Assembly: GCA_016844545.1 (NCBI GenBank)
Contig: JAENJC010000022.1
Location: forward strand, 1-20,438
Direction of reading: 5' to 3'
DNA from: Deltaproteobacteria bacterium
Lineage (GTDB): Bacteria; Desulfobacterota; JAENJC01
DNA: 20,438 bases
The position numbers were made by a program, and so were the translations under genes. Under the pieces are notes generated by a model. The model was not told the DNA's origin and made no database searches. It worked only from the letters and a program-made list of their open reading frames with translations. Shown here piece after piece: positions 6,878 to 15,204 of the stretch. The first letter of the stretch is position 1, and every line of letters starts with the position of its first letter.

Positions 6878-8269
6878 CTATTTTTCAAATAACCTAAGCT
6901 GTCGCTGTCCCATCCAGGGAAATTCCAATGGATATGAACCGGTGAAACATGCGTCACACGCATTATTGCCATTGGCAACAGAGTGCATACCTTCTGCGCT
7001 CAGATAGCCAAGGGTGTCTGATGTTATATATTTGTTTGTCTCTTCTACTGTATGAGATGAGGCTATTAGCTCCTGTCTTGACGGTGTGTCAACTCCATAA
7101 AAACAAGGGAACTGTGTAGGCGGTGAAGATATACGGAAATGGACCTCTTTGGCCCCTGCGGCCCTTATCATCTTTATTATCTTCCTCGCTGTGGTCCCTC
7201 TGACTATTGAGTCATCCACCACAATCACCCGCTTTCCGACAAGGGCCTCCCGGACGGCATTGAGCTTTATCTTGACTCCAAAATGGCGAATAGACTGCCT
7301 CGGTTCTATAAAGGTACGTCCTATATAATGGTTCCTGATCAAACCGGTCTCAAAAGGAAGCCCTGACTCTTCGGCATAACCTATGGCCGCCGGCACCCCT
7401 GAGTCGGGGACAGGTATGACCATATCGGCCTCAACCGGATGCTCCCTGGCAAGTTGCTTGCCGAATTTTTTCCTTATCTCGTAAACATTTCGGCCAAATA
7501 CATTACTGTCAGGTCTCGCAAAGTAAATAAATTCAAATATACACGGGGAGTGCTTTACCTCTGCAAAGGGTTTATGAGAAGTAAGTCCATTGTTATCTAT
7601 GACAACTATCTCACCTGGCTCTATGTCTCTGATGTACTCTGCCTCCACAAGATCCAGTGCACAGGTCTCGGAGGCCACAATATATGAATTTTTCAGCCTG
7701 CCGAGACACAGGGGCCTGAAACCGTTCGGGTCTCTGACAGCCACCATGGAGCTCTCTGTCAGAAAAAGGAGTGAATATGCCCCCTTTACCTGCCCAAGGG
7801 CATCCACAAGCCTTTCAAAGAGCCCCCCTTCCCTTGAGGTAGCAATCAGGTGAATGAACACCTCTGTATCTGTTGTTGACTGGAATATGGAGCCGCGGGC
7901 CTCCAGTTCATCTCTAAGGATCGAGGCGTTGACAAGATTGCCGTTATGGGCCACAGCAAGTGGGCCTCTGGCATAGTCAACAAGGAGCGGCTGGACATTC
8001 TTTAAATGGCTTTCTCCGGCTGTTGAATACCTGACATGTCCTATGGCGCTGTTTCCAGGCAGCCTGCTTAGTGAATCCTCATTAAAGATATCGGCAACAA
8101 GCCCCATCTCCTTGTGGCTAAATAGCTTATTTCCGTCAGAAGAGACTATCCCTGCCCCTTCCTGCCCCCTGTGCTGCAATGCATAAAGGCCAAGATAAGT
8201 AAGGTTTGCAGCCTCAGGGTGGCCGAAGATACCGAAGATACCGCATTCGTCTTTGAACTTATCCAACAT
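6878..8269 (-). CDS. purF: Amidophosphoribosyltransferase
   Basis: This catalyses the first committed step of purine synthesis, PRPP plus glutamine to phosphoribosylamine. The short propeptide MLDKFKDE precedes C9, the N-terminal nucleophile of the glutaminase domain (CGIFGIFG). The PRPP-binding motif VIVVDDSIVRGTT is in the C-terminal half. The late CDAC segment fits the cluster-binding PurF subtype with a processed propeptide, like the Bacillus enzyme. The 463-residue length is normal. The start overlaps the purL stop as TAATG, so purF translation is coupled to the reading frame of the purL 3' part. Confidence 0.96.
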   Translation of the reverse strand: MLDKFKDECGIFGIFGHPEAANLTYLGLYALQHRGQEGAGIVSSDGNKLFSHKEMGLVADIFNEDSLSRLPGNSAIGHVRYSTAGESHLKNVQPLLVDYARGPLAVAHNGNLVNASILRDELEARGSIFQSTTDTEVFIHLIATSREGGLFERLVDALGQVKGAYSLLFLTESSMVAVRDPNGFRPLCLGRLKNSYIVASETCALDLVEAEYIRDIEPGEIVVIDNNGLTSHKPFAEVKHSPCIFEFIYFARPDSNVFGRNVYEIRKKFGKQLAREHPVEADMVIPVPDSGVPAAIGYAEESGLPFETGLIRNHYIGRTFIEPRQSIRHFGVKIKLNAVREALVGKRVIVVDDSIVRGTTARKIIKMIRAAGAKEVHFRISSPPTQFPCFYGVDTPSRQELIASSHTVEETNKYITSDTLGYLSAEGMHSVANGNNACDACFTGSYPLEFPWMGQRQLRLFEK

Positions 8270-10403
8270 TATTGTCCCAGTCTCCTCGGTATCGCCTCGC
8301 TCCAGGCCTTTTCCATCTCTGAAACAGAAATATCTATCAAACCATTAATAACAAGTCTTTCCCCACCTACCCTTCCTATCACAGCTACCGGGGCCATATA
8401 TTTTGCAGCTATCTTGTTAAATTCAGACAGATTACCTTCAGCCATAGTAACAACTATCCTCGACTGGGTCTCTCCAAATAAAAGGGCGTCCTTCCTTATG
8501 TCCAGAGGGATATCAATCTTTGCTCCAATCCTGTCCCCTCCGCCGGTAAAACAGCACTCTGACAGAGCCACAGCAAGCCCGCCCTCGGAACAGTCATGGG
8601 CCGATTTTATAAGCCCCTTCTGAATGCCTTCGAGACATGAATCCTGCACAGCCTTTTCAAGAGTCAAATCCATAGCCGGCGGCATCCCCTTCTCAAGGTC
8701 ATGGATGACCTTGAGGTATTCACTTCCGCCGATTTCCTCCTTGTTCAAACCCAAGAATAGTATCACGTCTCCATCATCCTTGAACCATGATGTGCAGTGA
8801 TGATCAACGTCTTCCAGCAACCCGACCATCCCTACAGTAGGGGTGGGATATATGGCAACTCCCTGGAGAGTATCTCGCAGGCCTTGCTCAGGCCAAGGGT
8901 GGCTTGCTGGAACTGCCACATGATTTCAGGCTTTTCTGGATTGCCGAAGTTCAGACAGTCGGTAATGGCCATAGGCCTGCCGCCTGAACAGACTATATTC
9001 CTCGCAGCCTCGGCAACTGCAATCATCCCCCCTGTGTACGGGTCAAGATAGCAGTAGCGAGAGTTGCAGTCAGTGGTCATTGCCAGGCCCTTGGTGGTTC
9101 CCTTTACCCTGATAACTGCGGCATCAGAGCCGGGTAAAACAACAGTGTTGGTCCTTACCATATGGTCATACTGCCTGTAAATCCATCTCTTGCTTGCAAT
9201 AGTTGGAGAGTCCAGCAGTTTCAGGAGGACATCGTTATAATCTGAAGGCTCCATTATTTTTTTCAGATCAAGAAACTGTAACTCGGTTTGATACTCGGGT
9301 CTCTTTACAGGCCTGTTGTATAACGGGGCTCCGTCCGCCAGAGGCTTCACAGGAAGCTCTGCAACAGTTTTACCACCCATCTTGATGCGCATAAATCCAT
9401 CATCCGTGACCCTTCCAACAACAACTGCATCAAGGTCCCATTTTTTAAATATCTCAACAATCTTGTCTTCAGTCCCCTCCCTTGCCACCAGGAGCATGCG
9501 CTCCTGAGACTCGGAAAGCATTATCTCGTATGGGGTCATCCCCTCTTCTCTCATAGGAACATCGTCAAGGACCATCTCTATGCCGGTCCCTGCCCTGGAG
9601 GCCATCTCAAATGACGAAGATGTAAGACCTGCGGCCCCCATGTCCTGGATACCGACCACATAGTCAGTCTTAAAGACCTCAAGACAGGCCTCAAGGAGGA
9701 GCTTCTCAGTAAAAGGGTCTCCAACCTGGACTGTCGGTCTCTTCTCTTCGGACCCTTCGCCAAACTCAGCAGATGCCATGGTCGCCCCATGGATACCATC
9801 TCGGCCGGTCTTGGACCCCACATAAATCACAGGATTTCCTATCCCAGAGGCACTTCCCTTGAATATCTTGTCGACCCTCACAAGCCCCACGGTCATGGCA
9901 TTGACAAGGATATTCCCCTTGTAGCAATCATTGAAATAGACCTCTCCTGCCACTGTCGGTATCCCCATGCAGTTCCCGTACCCGGCTATTCCGGCCACAA
10001 CACCGTTCAAGAGATACCTCTGTTTCGGATCTTCAAGACTGCCAAATCTAAGAGAGTTAAGATTTGCTACCGGTCTAGCTCCCATGGTGAAGATATCTCT
10101 AAGGATCCCTCCAACTCCAGTAGCAGCACCCTGGTAAGGTTCTATAAAGGAAGGATGGTTGTGAGACTCCATCTCACCTGCATTTTCTCCCGGCCCCTGT
10201 ATGACCCACTGCGCAGTCGTAGGGAAGTTCTTCAGATAAACCTTGGAGGATTTATAAGAGCAGTGCTCACTCCACATGACAGAGAATATGCCGAGTTCAA
10301 GCAGGTTTGGCTCGCGGCCAAGTATCTCAAGGACCTTCTGATACTCCTCTACAGTGAGGCCATGGGATGCAACAACTTCTTTTGTAATTTTTGTCTCTGT
10401 CAT
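8269..10403 (-). pseudogene. purL: Phosphoribosylformylglycinamidine synthase II, frameshifted by an internal deletion
   Basis: The gene encodes the small PurL that, with PurQ and PurS, makes FGAM from FGAR. Residues 1-512 read in one frame from ATG 10403 to ACEIL, after which the frame runs out at 8832. The rest (QGVAIYPTPTVGMVGLLED onward, 198 residues) continues in another frame from 8865 to 8269. Family members have a conserved block of about 15 residues here, roughly TPVVSGNVSLYNET. If it is restored, the missing DNA is 43 nt, which is 1 modulo 3 and exactly explains the frameshift. The rest of the protein is well conserved, including MESHNHPS and GVGGILRDIFTMGARP, so decay is recent or this is an assembly error. 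As read, the product lacks the last third and is unlikely to work. It overlaps the Cys-rich gene upstream by ATGA. Confidence 0.9.
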
Positions 10404-10603
10404 CCCATCTTCTCCGATATCTCATCAACCGTTATCTTGAGGTCTTCCACAGCAGTCTCCATAGAATCTATGGCAAACTTGATCTCTGTCAAAAGGCCGT
10501 AAAGTTCTTCATTCATTGCAAGAAAGGTGCACTTCTTGGAATCCTTTGAGAAGAGTTCACACTCGGTGGTACACTCGCATTTCATAAACGGGCATATAGC
10601 CAT
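10400..10603 (-). CDS. Small cysteine-rich protein between purQ and purL
   Basis: This is a 67-residue protein that I do not recognise. The first 25 residues hold five cysteines (C4, C9, C11, C15, C25) with spacing suggestive of a zinc or Fe-S site (CPFMKCEC, TTECELF). The rest is one long amphipathic helix (about 30-66) with an acidic heptad-like pattern, plausibly a dimerising coiled coil. Its own AGGAGAGG ribosome binding site precedes the ATG, and its TGA overlaps the purL start as ATGA. This indicates it is expressed and coupled to purL. A role in purine synthesis, for example as a redox or metal sensor or an accessory factor for the PurLQS complex, is only inferred from position. Confidence 0.72.
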   Translation of the reverse strand: MAICPFMKCECTTECELFSKDSKKCTFLAMNEELYGLLTEIKFAIDSMETAVEDLKITVDEISEKMG

Positions 10604-10621
10604 ATAGCACCTCTCCTGTAA

Positions 10622-10643
10622 AGAGACCCGACGAGCGGTCTCT
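10622..10643. promoter_or_regulatory. Hairpin in the purQ to Cys-rich gene gap
   Basis: A 7-bp perfect inverted repeat AGAGACC / GGTCTCT (10622-10628 and 10637-10643) flanks an 8-nt loop in the 46-nt gap between purQ and the cysteine-rich gene. In the minus-strand transcript it lies just before the AGGAGAGG ribosome binding site. It is followed by only three to four U residues, so it is a weak terminator candidate; it could instead affect message processing or translation. Confidence 0.45.
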
Positions 10644-10649
10644 ACCGTA

Positions 10650-11330
10650 TCATTTTATTAGTGACTCAAAAACCCTCTTACCGTCTATGCTCCCCATTAT
10701 CTCTTCAGCGCATCTCTCTGGATGTGGCATCATACCCAGTACGTTCCTCTTCTCATTACATACTCCTGCAACATTCAAAAGTGATCCATTTGGATTTGCA
10801 TTATCTGTAGTTTTTCCATCAGCATCGCAGTAGCGAAATACAATCTGCCCATTGTCCTGAAGCCTCTTTAATGTCTGATCATCTGCAAAGTAATTGCCAT
10901 CCGCATGGGCAATGGGTATGCTTACAACCTCTCCCTTATTATAAAGTCTGGTAAACGGTGTATCGCTGTTTTCGACCTTTAGATACCTGTTTTCACAGAT
11001 AAACTTCAGGTCCCGGTTCCTCATAAGCACACCAGGAAGAAGCCCTGCCTCAACGAGTATCTGAAAGCCGTTACATATCCCTATAATAAGCCCGCCGCCG
11101 TCTGCAAACTCCTTCACTCCCTTCATCACTGGGGAAAACTTTGCTATAGCCCCTGTCCTAAGATAATCGCCATAGGAAAATCCTCCGGGAAGTATAAGGC
11201 AGTCAAACCCGTTTATTTGGGTCTCCTTATGCCAGATATATTCTGCTTCCTGCCCAAGAACATTTTTTACCACATGATAGCAGTCATGGTCGCAGTTCGA
11301 ACCAGGAAATACAACTATTCCAAATTTCAT
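10650..11330 (-). CDS. purQ: Phosphoribosylformylglycinamidine synthase I (glutaminase subunit)
   Basis: This class I glutamine amidotransferase releases ammonia from glutamine for the PurL reaction. The nucleophile C86 lies in GICNGFQ, and H203/E205 in MMPHPERCAEE complete the triad. The N-terminus MKFGIVVFPGSNCDHD is diagnostic. The 226-residue length is normal for stand-alone PurQ. A GGAG-containing site sits just before the ATG. The gene is preceded by a 93-nt gap containing a low-complexity repeat and followed by the cysteine-rich gene. Confidence 0.97.
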   Translation of the reverse strand: MKFGIVVFPGSNCDHDCYHVVKNVLGQEAEYIWHKETQINGFDCLILPGGFSYGDYLRTGAIAKFSPVMKGVKEFADGGGLIIGICNGFQILVEAGLLPGVLMRNRDLKFICENRYLKVENSDTPFTRLYNKGEVVSIPIAHADGNYFADDQTLKRLQDNGQIVFRYCDADGKTTDNANPNGSLLNVAGVCNEKRNVLGMMPHPERCAEEIMGSIDGKRVFESLIK

Positions 11331-11349
11331 TTATCTCCATCCTTTTAGG

Positions 11350-11415
11350 ACGCTGATTATCGCTGATTTTCAAGATCAATCTGCGTAAATCATGAAAATC
11401 ATGTAAATCTGCGTT
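11350..11415. repeat. Low-complexity word repeat in the purS-purQ gap
   Basis: The gap between purS and purQ is nearly filled by imperfect repeats of short words: CGCTGATT twice (ACGCTGATTATCGCTGATTT), ATCTGCGTAAAT / AAATCTGCGTT, and AATCATGAAAATCATG. This style of sequence (GATTTACGCAGATT-like) is a known dispersed intergenic repeat type in environmental bacteria, as I recall. It is unlike the other two families at 2101-2184 and 6230-6298. No ribosome binding site or promoter is evident inside it. Confidence 0.65.
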
Positions 11416-11423
11416 CATTTTTT

Positions 11424-11663
11424 TCAATCAATTTCAAATCTGTAATTCTCGATCACCGTATTCGCCAGCATCTTCTCGCACATCTCTTTGACCTTCTTCT
11501 CAGCCTCACTCTTCGGCATCTCGGTCAGTTTTAACTCTATAAACTTTCCAATCCTAACATCCTGGGCCTCTTTGTAACCGATTGACTCCAGGGAGTGCTG
11601 AACAGCCTTTCCTTGAGGATCTAAGACCCCATTTTTAAGCGTAACATAGATCTTCGCTATCAT
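11424..11663 (-). CDS. purS: Phosphoribosylformylglycinamidine synthase subunit PurS
   Basis: This 79-residue protein is the structural bridging subunit of the PurLQS complex. It contains the family pattern IYVTLKNGVLDPQGKAVQHSLESIGY and the C-terminal MCEKMLANTVIENYRFEI. I chose the ATG at 11663 because AAGGAGAGAG lies directly upstream; the ATG at 11678 overlaps that Shine-Dalgarno and would add MKERA, which family members lack. The gene heads the purSQ-x-LF-pyrE operon, 31 nt after the VapC-like gene, with no separate promoter that I can identify. Confidence 0.95.
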   Translation of the reverse strand: MIAKIYVTLKNGVLDPQGKAVQHSLESIGYKEAQDVRIGKFIELKLTEMPKSEAEKKVKEMCEKMLANTVIENYRFEID

Positions 11664-11694
11664 CGCTCTCTCCTTCATTTATAAACCAAGATTA

Positions 11695-12102
11695 TTATCT
11701 TAACCAGCTAAAACGTAGCACCCCAGCATCTTCAATCGGATCAAACTCATGATGGTCTGTCGATATAACAACACCATTTTCCCGTTCTGCCAGTGATAGA
11801 ACAAAAGAATCGGCATAAGAGATTTTATAAGAGGTCTTGTACTTACCCACTAACTGAATAAAGGGAATGTCTAATGTCCAGATGACATTAATGGGAAGTT
11901 TAGCGATGTCATCAAACAATTCACGTGCTTTTTCTTCTCCAGAAATACGCAAAGAATCATAATAGACCTCACCGATATTTATAGAATGCATGAAAAATCT
12001 GATTTTGCGATCTTTTAACAACTTTTCGCTTCCTTTTTCCTGGCGAAGGTATGCAATCAAGGCACAGGCATCTACAATGTAATTTGTTACTTTTTGAGCC
12101 AC
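11695..12102 (-). CDS. VapC-like PIN-domain ribonuclease toxin
   Basis: The 135-residue PIN protein has the acidic catalytic set D11 (IVDACALIAYL), E45 (INIGEVYYD), D98 (SYADSFVLSLA) and D116 (ISTDHHEFD). VapC toxins cleave tRNA or rRNA using Mg2+ bound by these residues. The GTG start at 12102 overlaps the 3' end of the antitoxin gene by 16 nt, and GAGGAAG lies upstream inside that gene. All four acidic residues are intact, so it is probably active. Confidence 0.9.
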   Translation of the reverse strand: MAQKVTNYIVDACALIAYLRQEKGSEKLLKDRKIRFFMHSINIGEVYYDSLRISGEEKARELFDDIAKLPINVIWTLDIPFIQLVGKYKTSYKISYADSFVLSLAERENGVVISTDHHEFDPIEDAGVLRFSWLR

Positions 12103-12329
12103 TTTGCTTCCTCTTTCTTGATTTCTTCCTGCTTACTACGTGCAAATTCGCTGCTGGTAGACAAATGTTTCTTATACTTACCACATAAAGAGTCAATTAT
12201 ATCAGGCTCAGGAGAAACAGCCCTGGTCTTATGACTTAAGAAATCTACAAAATCCAACACCTCGGAAAGCTGGAAGGAATTAAGATGCTGAATGTCCTTC
12301 ATGATTTTTTGTTGAATATGGGTGTCCAT
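12087..12329 (-). CDS. DUF2281-like antitoxin partner of the PIN toxin
   Basis: The 80-residue protein begins MDTHIQQKIMKDIQHLNSFQ and carries the LSEVLDFVDFLSHK helix typical of DUF2281 antitoxins that pair with PIN toxins. The C-terminal half is highly charged (KQEEIKKEEAKWLKK) and probably wraps the toxin. I chose the ATG at 12329, which has AAGGGAGGG 6 nt upstream, over the TTG at 12380. It lies 40 nt after the frameshifted small gene at 12370-12589. Autoregulation is likely by analogy, but no clear operator is visible. Confidence 0.78.
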   Translation of the reverse strand: MDTHIQQKIMKDIQHLNSFQLSEVLDFVDFLSHKTRAVSPEPDIIDSLCGKYKKHLSTSSEFARSKQEEIKKEEAKWLKK

Positions 12330-12369
12330 ATATAACCCTCCCTTTGCATCAACCGTCAGGATATCTTCT

Positions 12370-12589
12370 TTATGCCGCAATTCCTTCGCTCCCTCTTGTC
12401 ATTGAGACGAACACCATGACCTCATAAACCTTGACCCCCTGCGACACAAGGTCTTTAAATCTCATTACGATTTTAAGGTCAATTTTAAGGTCTATTTCGT
12501 GCATCTCCAAAGCAATGGCGTATAATGGTTGGGCTGCTCAGTTGTTCCAATGTAAGGTTATATTTCAAATCTAATTTATCGATGTTCAT
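12370..12589 (-). pseudogene. Frameshifted small gene, unrecognised
   Basis: A strong ribosome binding site (AAAGGAGGT, 9 nt spacing) precedes ATG 12589, which opens MNIDKLDLKYNLTLEQLSS. About 19 codons later a second frame takes over with AAQPLYAIALEMHEIDLKID and then FKDLVSQGVKVYEVMVFVSM, ending at TAA 12372-12370. Removing one base near 12540 joins the halves into a continuous product of about 72 residues (LEQL-AAQPLYAIALE). I do not recognise the family. The good start signal and protein-like sequence suggest a recently broken gene or a one-base sequencing error. It lies just ahead of the DUF2281/VapC pair. Confidence 0.45.
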
Positions 12590-12656
12590 TATCCGGGTAC
12601 CTCCTTTTCCTCACGGTATTAATAAATCCCCATAAAAACTGGTGTGGTGAAATAAT

Positions 12657-13688
12657 TTACTTTGAATAAACCACTCTTGTCGGGAAGGGTATCTCTATCC
12701 CGTCTTCCTGAAATCTCTTTAATATCAGCATGTTAATTGCATCCTGACTTGGAACCTTATCTCCAAACTTTTCAGTGGTATAGAGCAACATAAGCTCAAG
12801 GGAAAAGTCCCCAAATTTAGTAAAAAAAACATCGGGGGCAGGTTCCTTCACCACCGAGGGAGCGGAAAGGGCACATTCCTTCATGATATTTTTGGCCTTC
12901 TCTATATCACTGCCATAGGCAACGCCTACTGTAATCTTGTTCCTGGTCTTAGGACTTGGAAAGCTCAGGTTCACCACCTTGGTATTTACCAGCTCTGCAT
13001 TCGGGACCACAAGGACGTTCTGCTCAGGGGTCATTATCCGTGTGCTTCTGAGGCCAATGTCAAGAACATCCCCGACCTGCCCGCCGGTAAGCTCTATCCT
13101 GTCTCCTATCCCGAAAGGCCTGTCTACCATGAGGGTAAAACCGGAAAGCATATTTGTAAGGGTCTCTTTAGCTGCAAGACCTATGGCAAGAGAGCCCACA
13201 CCCAGGGCAGTAAGAAGGGAAAGGACATCGTACCCGAAATGCCTGAGAACTGTGATGAGCCCCATCACTAAGATAACGATGTTCGCAACCTTCTCTACCA
13301 GAGGGATAAGCTGGTCATCCACCGTGGTTTCCGTCTTTGCCGCGATCTCGCTGCCGTACCACTCTATAAGTGTGTCAACTACCCGAAGGGCTATGCTTAT
13401 TGCAATGCCAACCCCAAGGACAAAGACGATACCGTCGGCTAAGGCCTTAACCTTTGGCTCTAAAGGAAGTCTGGCAATAGATATATAAAGGCCTATTAGG
13501 ATTATTATGAAATAGACCGGTTTCTTGATAGCCTCTATTATGCGGTCGTCCAGGTCGCTTTCCGTGAACTTAGCCAGTTCAGGTGCCCAACGGGTGAGTA
13601 TATAAAGGGTCATCCTGGCAGCTATCCACGAAACACCGAGGATAGCAATGGAAATCAATGTTTCGTTGAGCCAGACGGGGATATTCAT
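12657..13688 (-). CDS. MscS-family small-conductance mechanosensitive channel
   Basis: The 343-residue membrane protein has hydrophobic segments near residues 5-30, 53-72, 85-105 and 130-150, followed by the pore-lining helix and MscS core (LLTALGVGSLAIGLAAKETL, MVDRPFGIGDRIELTGGQVGDV, NVLVVPNAELVNTKVVN). The C-terminal alpha/beta domain ends IPFPTRVVYSK. Such channels release osmolytes from the cytoplasm during hypo-osmotic shock. The gene starts 2 nt after purB and is therefore probably co-transcribed with it, although function links them poorly. The gap behind it to the frameshifted small gene is short and AT-rich with no clear terminator. Confidence 0.93.
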   Translation of the reverse strand: MNIPVWLNETLISIAILGVSWIAARMTLYILTRWAPELAKFTESDLDDRIIEAIKKPVYFIIILIGLYISIARLPLEPKVKALADGIVFVLGVGIAISIALRVVDTLIEWYGSEIAAKTETTVDDQLIPLVEKVANIVILVMGLITVLRHFGYDVLSLLTALGVGSLAIGLAAKETLTNMLSGFTLMVDRPFGIGDRIELTGGQVGDVLDIGLRSTRIMTPEQNVLVVPNAELVNTKVVNLSFPSPKTRNKITVGVAYGSDIEKAKNIMKECALSAPSVVKEPAPDVFFTKFGDFSLELMLLYTTEKFGDKVPSQDAINMLILKRFQEDGIEIPFPTRVVYSK

Positions 13689-13690
13689 CT

Positions 13691-14983
13691 CTATTTAAAG
13701 ACCCTGTTGAAGATGTGATCGATACTCTTGAGATGATAGTGTAAATCAAACGAACTTTCAATCTCTTTTTTGTCCAGATACCTTGTCACATCTTGGTCTT
13801 GAAGGAGTAACTCCTTGAAGTCCTTCCCCTCTGACCACACCTTCATGGCATTACGCTGAACAAGGCTATAAGCCTCTTCCCTGCTTGCCCCCTTTACCGT
13901 CAAGGCCAGCAATACCCTTTGGGAATGGATAAGGCCGTGGAGTTGGTTCAAGTTCTTCATCATGTTTTCGGGGTATACAATAAGTTTATCCATAAGGTCC
14001 GCAAAGCGGTTAAGCATGTAGTTCATCATTATGGTACTGTCCGGCCCTATCACCCTCTCAACTGATGAATGGCTTATGTCTCTTTCATGCCACAACGCCA
14101 CGTTCTCCATGGCCGCAAAGGAGTTAGACCTTACCAGCCTTGCCAGTCCTGTCAAGTTCTCGGCTGATATGGGGTTCCTCTTGTGGGGCATGGCTGACGA
14201 CCCTTTCTGACCCGGAGAGAAGTACTCTTCCGCTTCCAACACCTCCGTCCTCTGGAGGTGCCTGAGCTCTACAGAGAAGTTTTCGATAGAGGATGCGATA
14301 AGCGCCAATGTAGTAAAGAACTCTGCATGCCTGTCTCTCTGTACCACCTGGGTTGATACAGGCTCAGGCGTGAGTCCCAGGTGCTTGCATACATACTCCT
14401 CCACGAAGGGCGGGATGTTGGCGAATGTCCCAACAGCGCCGGATATGGCGCCGCAGGAGATCACTTCCTTTGCCCTCTCCATCCTCGCAAGGTTCCTTTT
14501 CATCTCTTCGTACATGAGGGCCATCTTAAGGCCGAATGTCACAGGCTCGGCATGGATGCCGTGGGAACGCCCCATCGTAGGGGTCATCTTGTGCTCCATC
14601 GCCCTCCTCTTCAACACCTCCATGCACCTCTTTATGTCGGATATGATTATCTCGGACGCCTCTTTAAGAAGCACCGCAAATGATGTGTCAATAAGGTCCG
14701 ACGATGTCATCCCCTTATGCAAAAACCTGGACTCAGGCCCTATGCTCTCGTTTACAGATGTCAGAAACGCTATAACGTCATGCTTCACCACCTTCTCTAT
14801 CTCATCGATCTTCTTGACATCGAAACTGGCCTTCTTCTTTATGACCTCGATGGCCTCCTCCGGCACCTCGCCCAGCTCCGCCCAAGCTTCCGTAGCCAGT
14901 ATCTCCACCTTGAGCCATGTCTGGTACCTCTTTTCCACTGTCCATATCGCCGCCATCTCAGGGCGGGTGTAACGCTCGATCAT
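13691..14983 (-). CDS. purB: Adenylosuccinate lyase
   Basis: PurB cleaves SAICAR to AICAR and adenylosuccinate to AMP. The 430-residue protein begins MIERYTRPEMAAIWTVEKRY and carries the superfamily signature GSSAMPHKRNPISAENL with the mobile catalytic serine loop. It also has TSSDLIDTS and GRSHGIHAEP, the histidine region. AAAGGAG stands upstream of the ATG. It is separated from the other purine genes by mscS and the VapC region. purC, often adjacent in such clusters, is absent here. Confidence 0.97.
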   Translation of the reverse strand: MIERYTRPEMAAIWTVEKRYQTWLKVEILATEAWAELGEVPEEAIEVIKKKASFDVKKIDEIEKVVKHDVIAFLTSVNESIGPESRFLHKGMTSSDLIDTSFAVLLKEASEIIISDIKRCMEVLKRRAMEHKMTPTMGRSHGIHAEPVTFGLKMALMYEEMKRNLARMERAKEVISCGAISGAVGTFANIPPFVEEYVCKHLGLTPEPVSTQVVQRDRHAEFFTTLALIASSIENFSVELRHLQRTEVLEAEEYFSPGQKGSSAMPHKRNPISAENLTGLARLVRSNSFAAMENVALWHERDISHSSVERVIGPDSTIMMNYMLNRFADLMDKLIVYPENMMKNLNQLHGLIHSQRVLLALTVKGASREEAYSLVQRNAMKVWSEGKDFKELLLQDQDVTRYLDKKEIESSFDLHYHLKSIDHIFNRVFK

Positions 14984-15018
14984 TTATGATTCTCCTTTTG
15001 TTCCAATATTATGAGGTT

Positions 15019-15204
15019 CTATTTATCTTGAACTATATCTTCGGGGTTTAGCCAGACTATCTTCCCATCACGCCAGACAGCAATTGGGTTTCCAGCCCTC
15101 TTATGCTGTAATAAGGCTTCATGGACTGCTTGTTTTAAGGCCCTGTCAATCAACGTCCCTTCGGCAAATATCTGGTCAATGTTTTTTTCACGCGCTTCTC
15201 TCAT
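15019..15204 (-). CDS. Small protein coupled to the zeta-toxin-like gene, possible antitoxin
   Basis: The 61-residue protein has a helical N-terminal half (IDQIFAEGTLIDRALKQAVHEAL) and a short beta-like C-terminus (AGNPIAVWRDGKIVWLNPEDIV). It overlaps the zeta-like gene by ATGA and ends 35 nt before purB. I do not know the family firmly. I recall similar small proteins with a WRDGKIV-type ending beside zeta-like ATPases, which would make it an antitoxin or accessory. The toxin-first order is unusual for classical modules. Confidence 0.68.
   Translation of the reverse strand: MREAREKNIDQIFAEGTLIDRALKQAVHEALLQHKRAGNPIAVWRDGKIVWLNPEDIVQDK

Noticed and set aside
8832..8919. Programmed ribosomal frameshift in purL
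   Set aside because: A conserved block of about 15 residues is missing at the junction, so a simple frameshift would not restore a normal protein; no slippery sequence was seen either.
9789..10502. 237-codon open frame on the plus strand
   Set aside because: It is antisense to purL and the Cys-rich gene, with no recognisable motif or ribosome binding site.
12378..12380. Upstream TTG start for the DUF2281-like antitoxin
   Set aside because: The internal ATG at 12329 has a much better ribosome binding site and matches the family start.
12937..13488. 183-codon open frame on the plus strand
   Set aside because: It is antisense to the MscS gene; the composition reflects the reverse of membrane codons.
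14370..14972. 200-codon open frame on the plus strand
   Set aside because: It is antisense to purB, whose family match is unambiguous.
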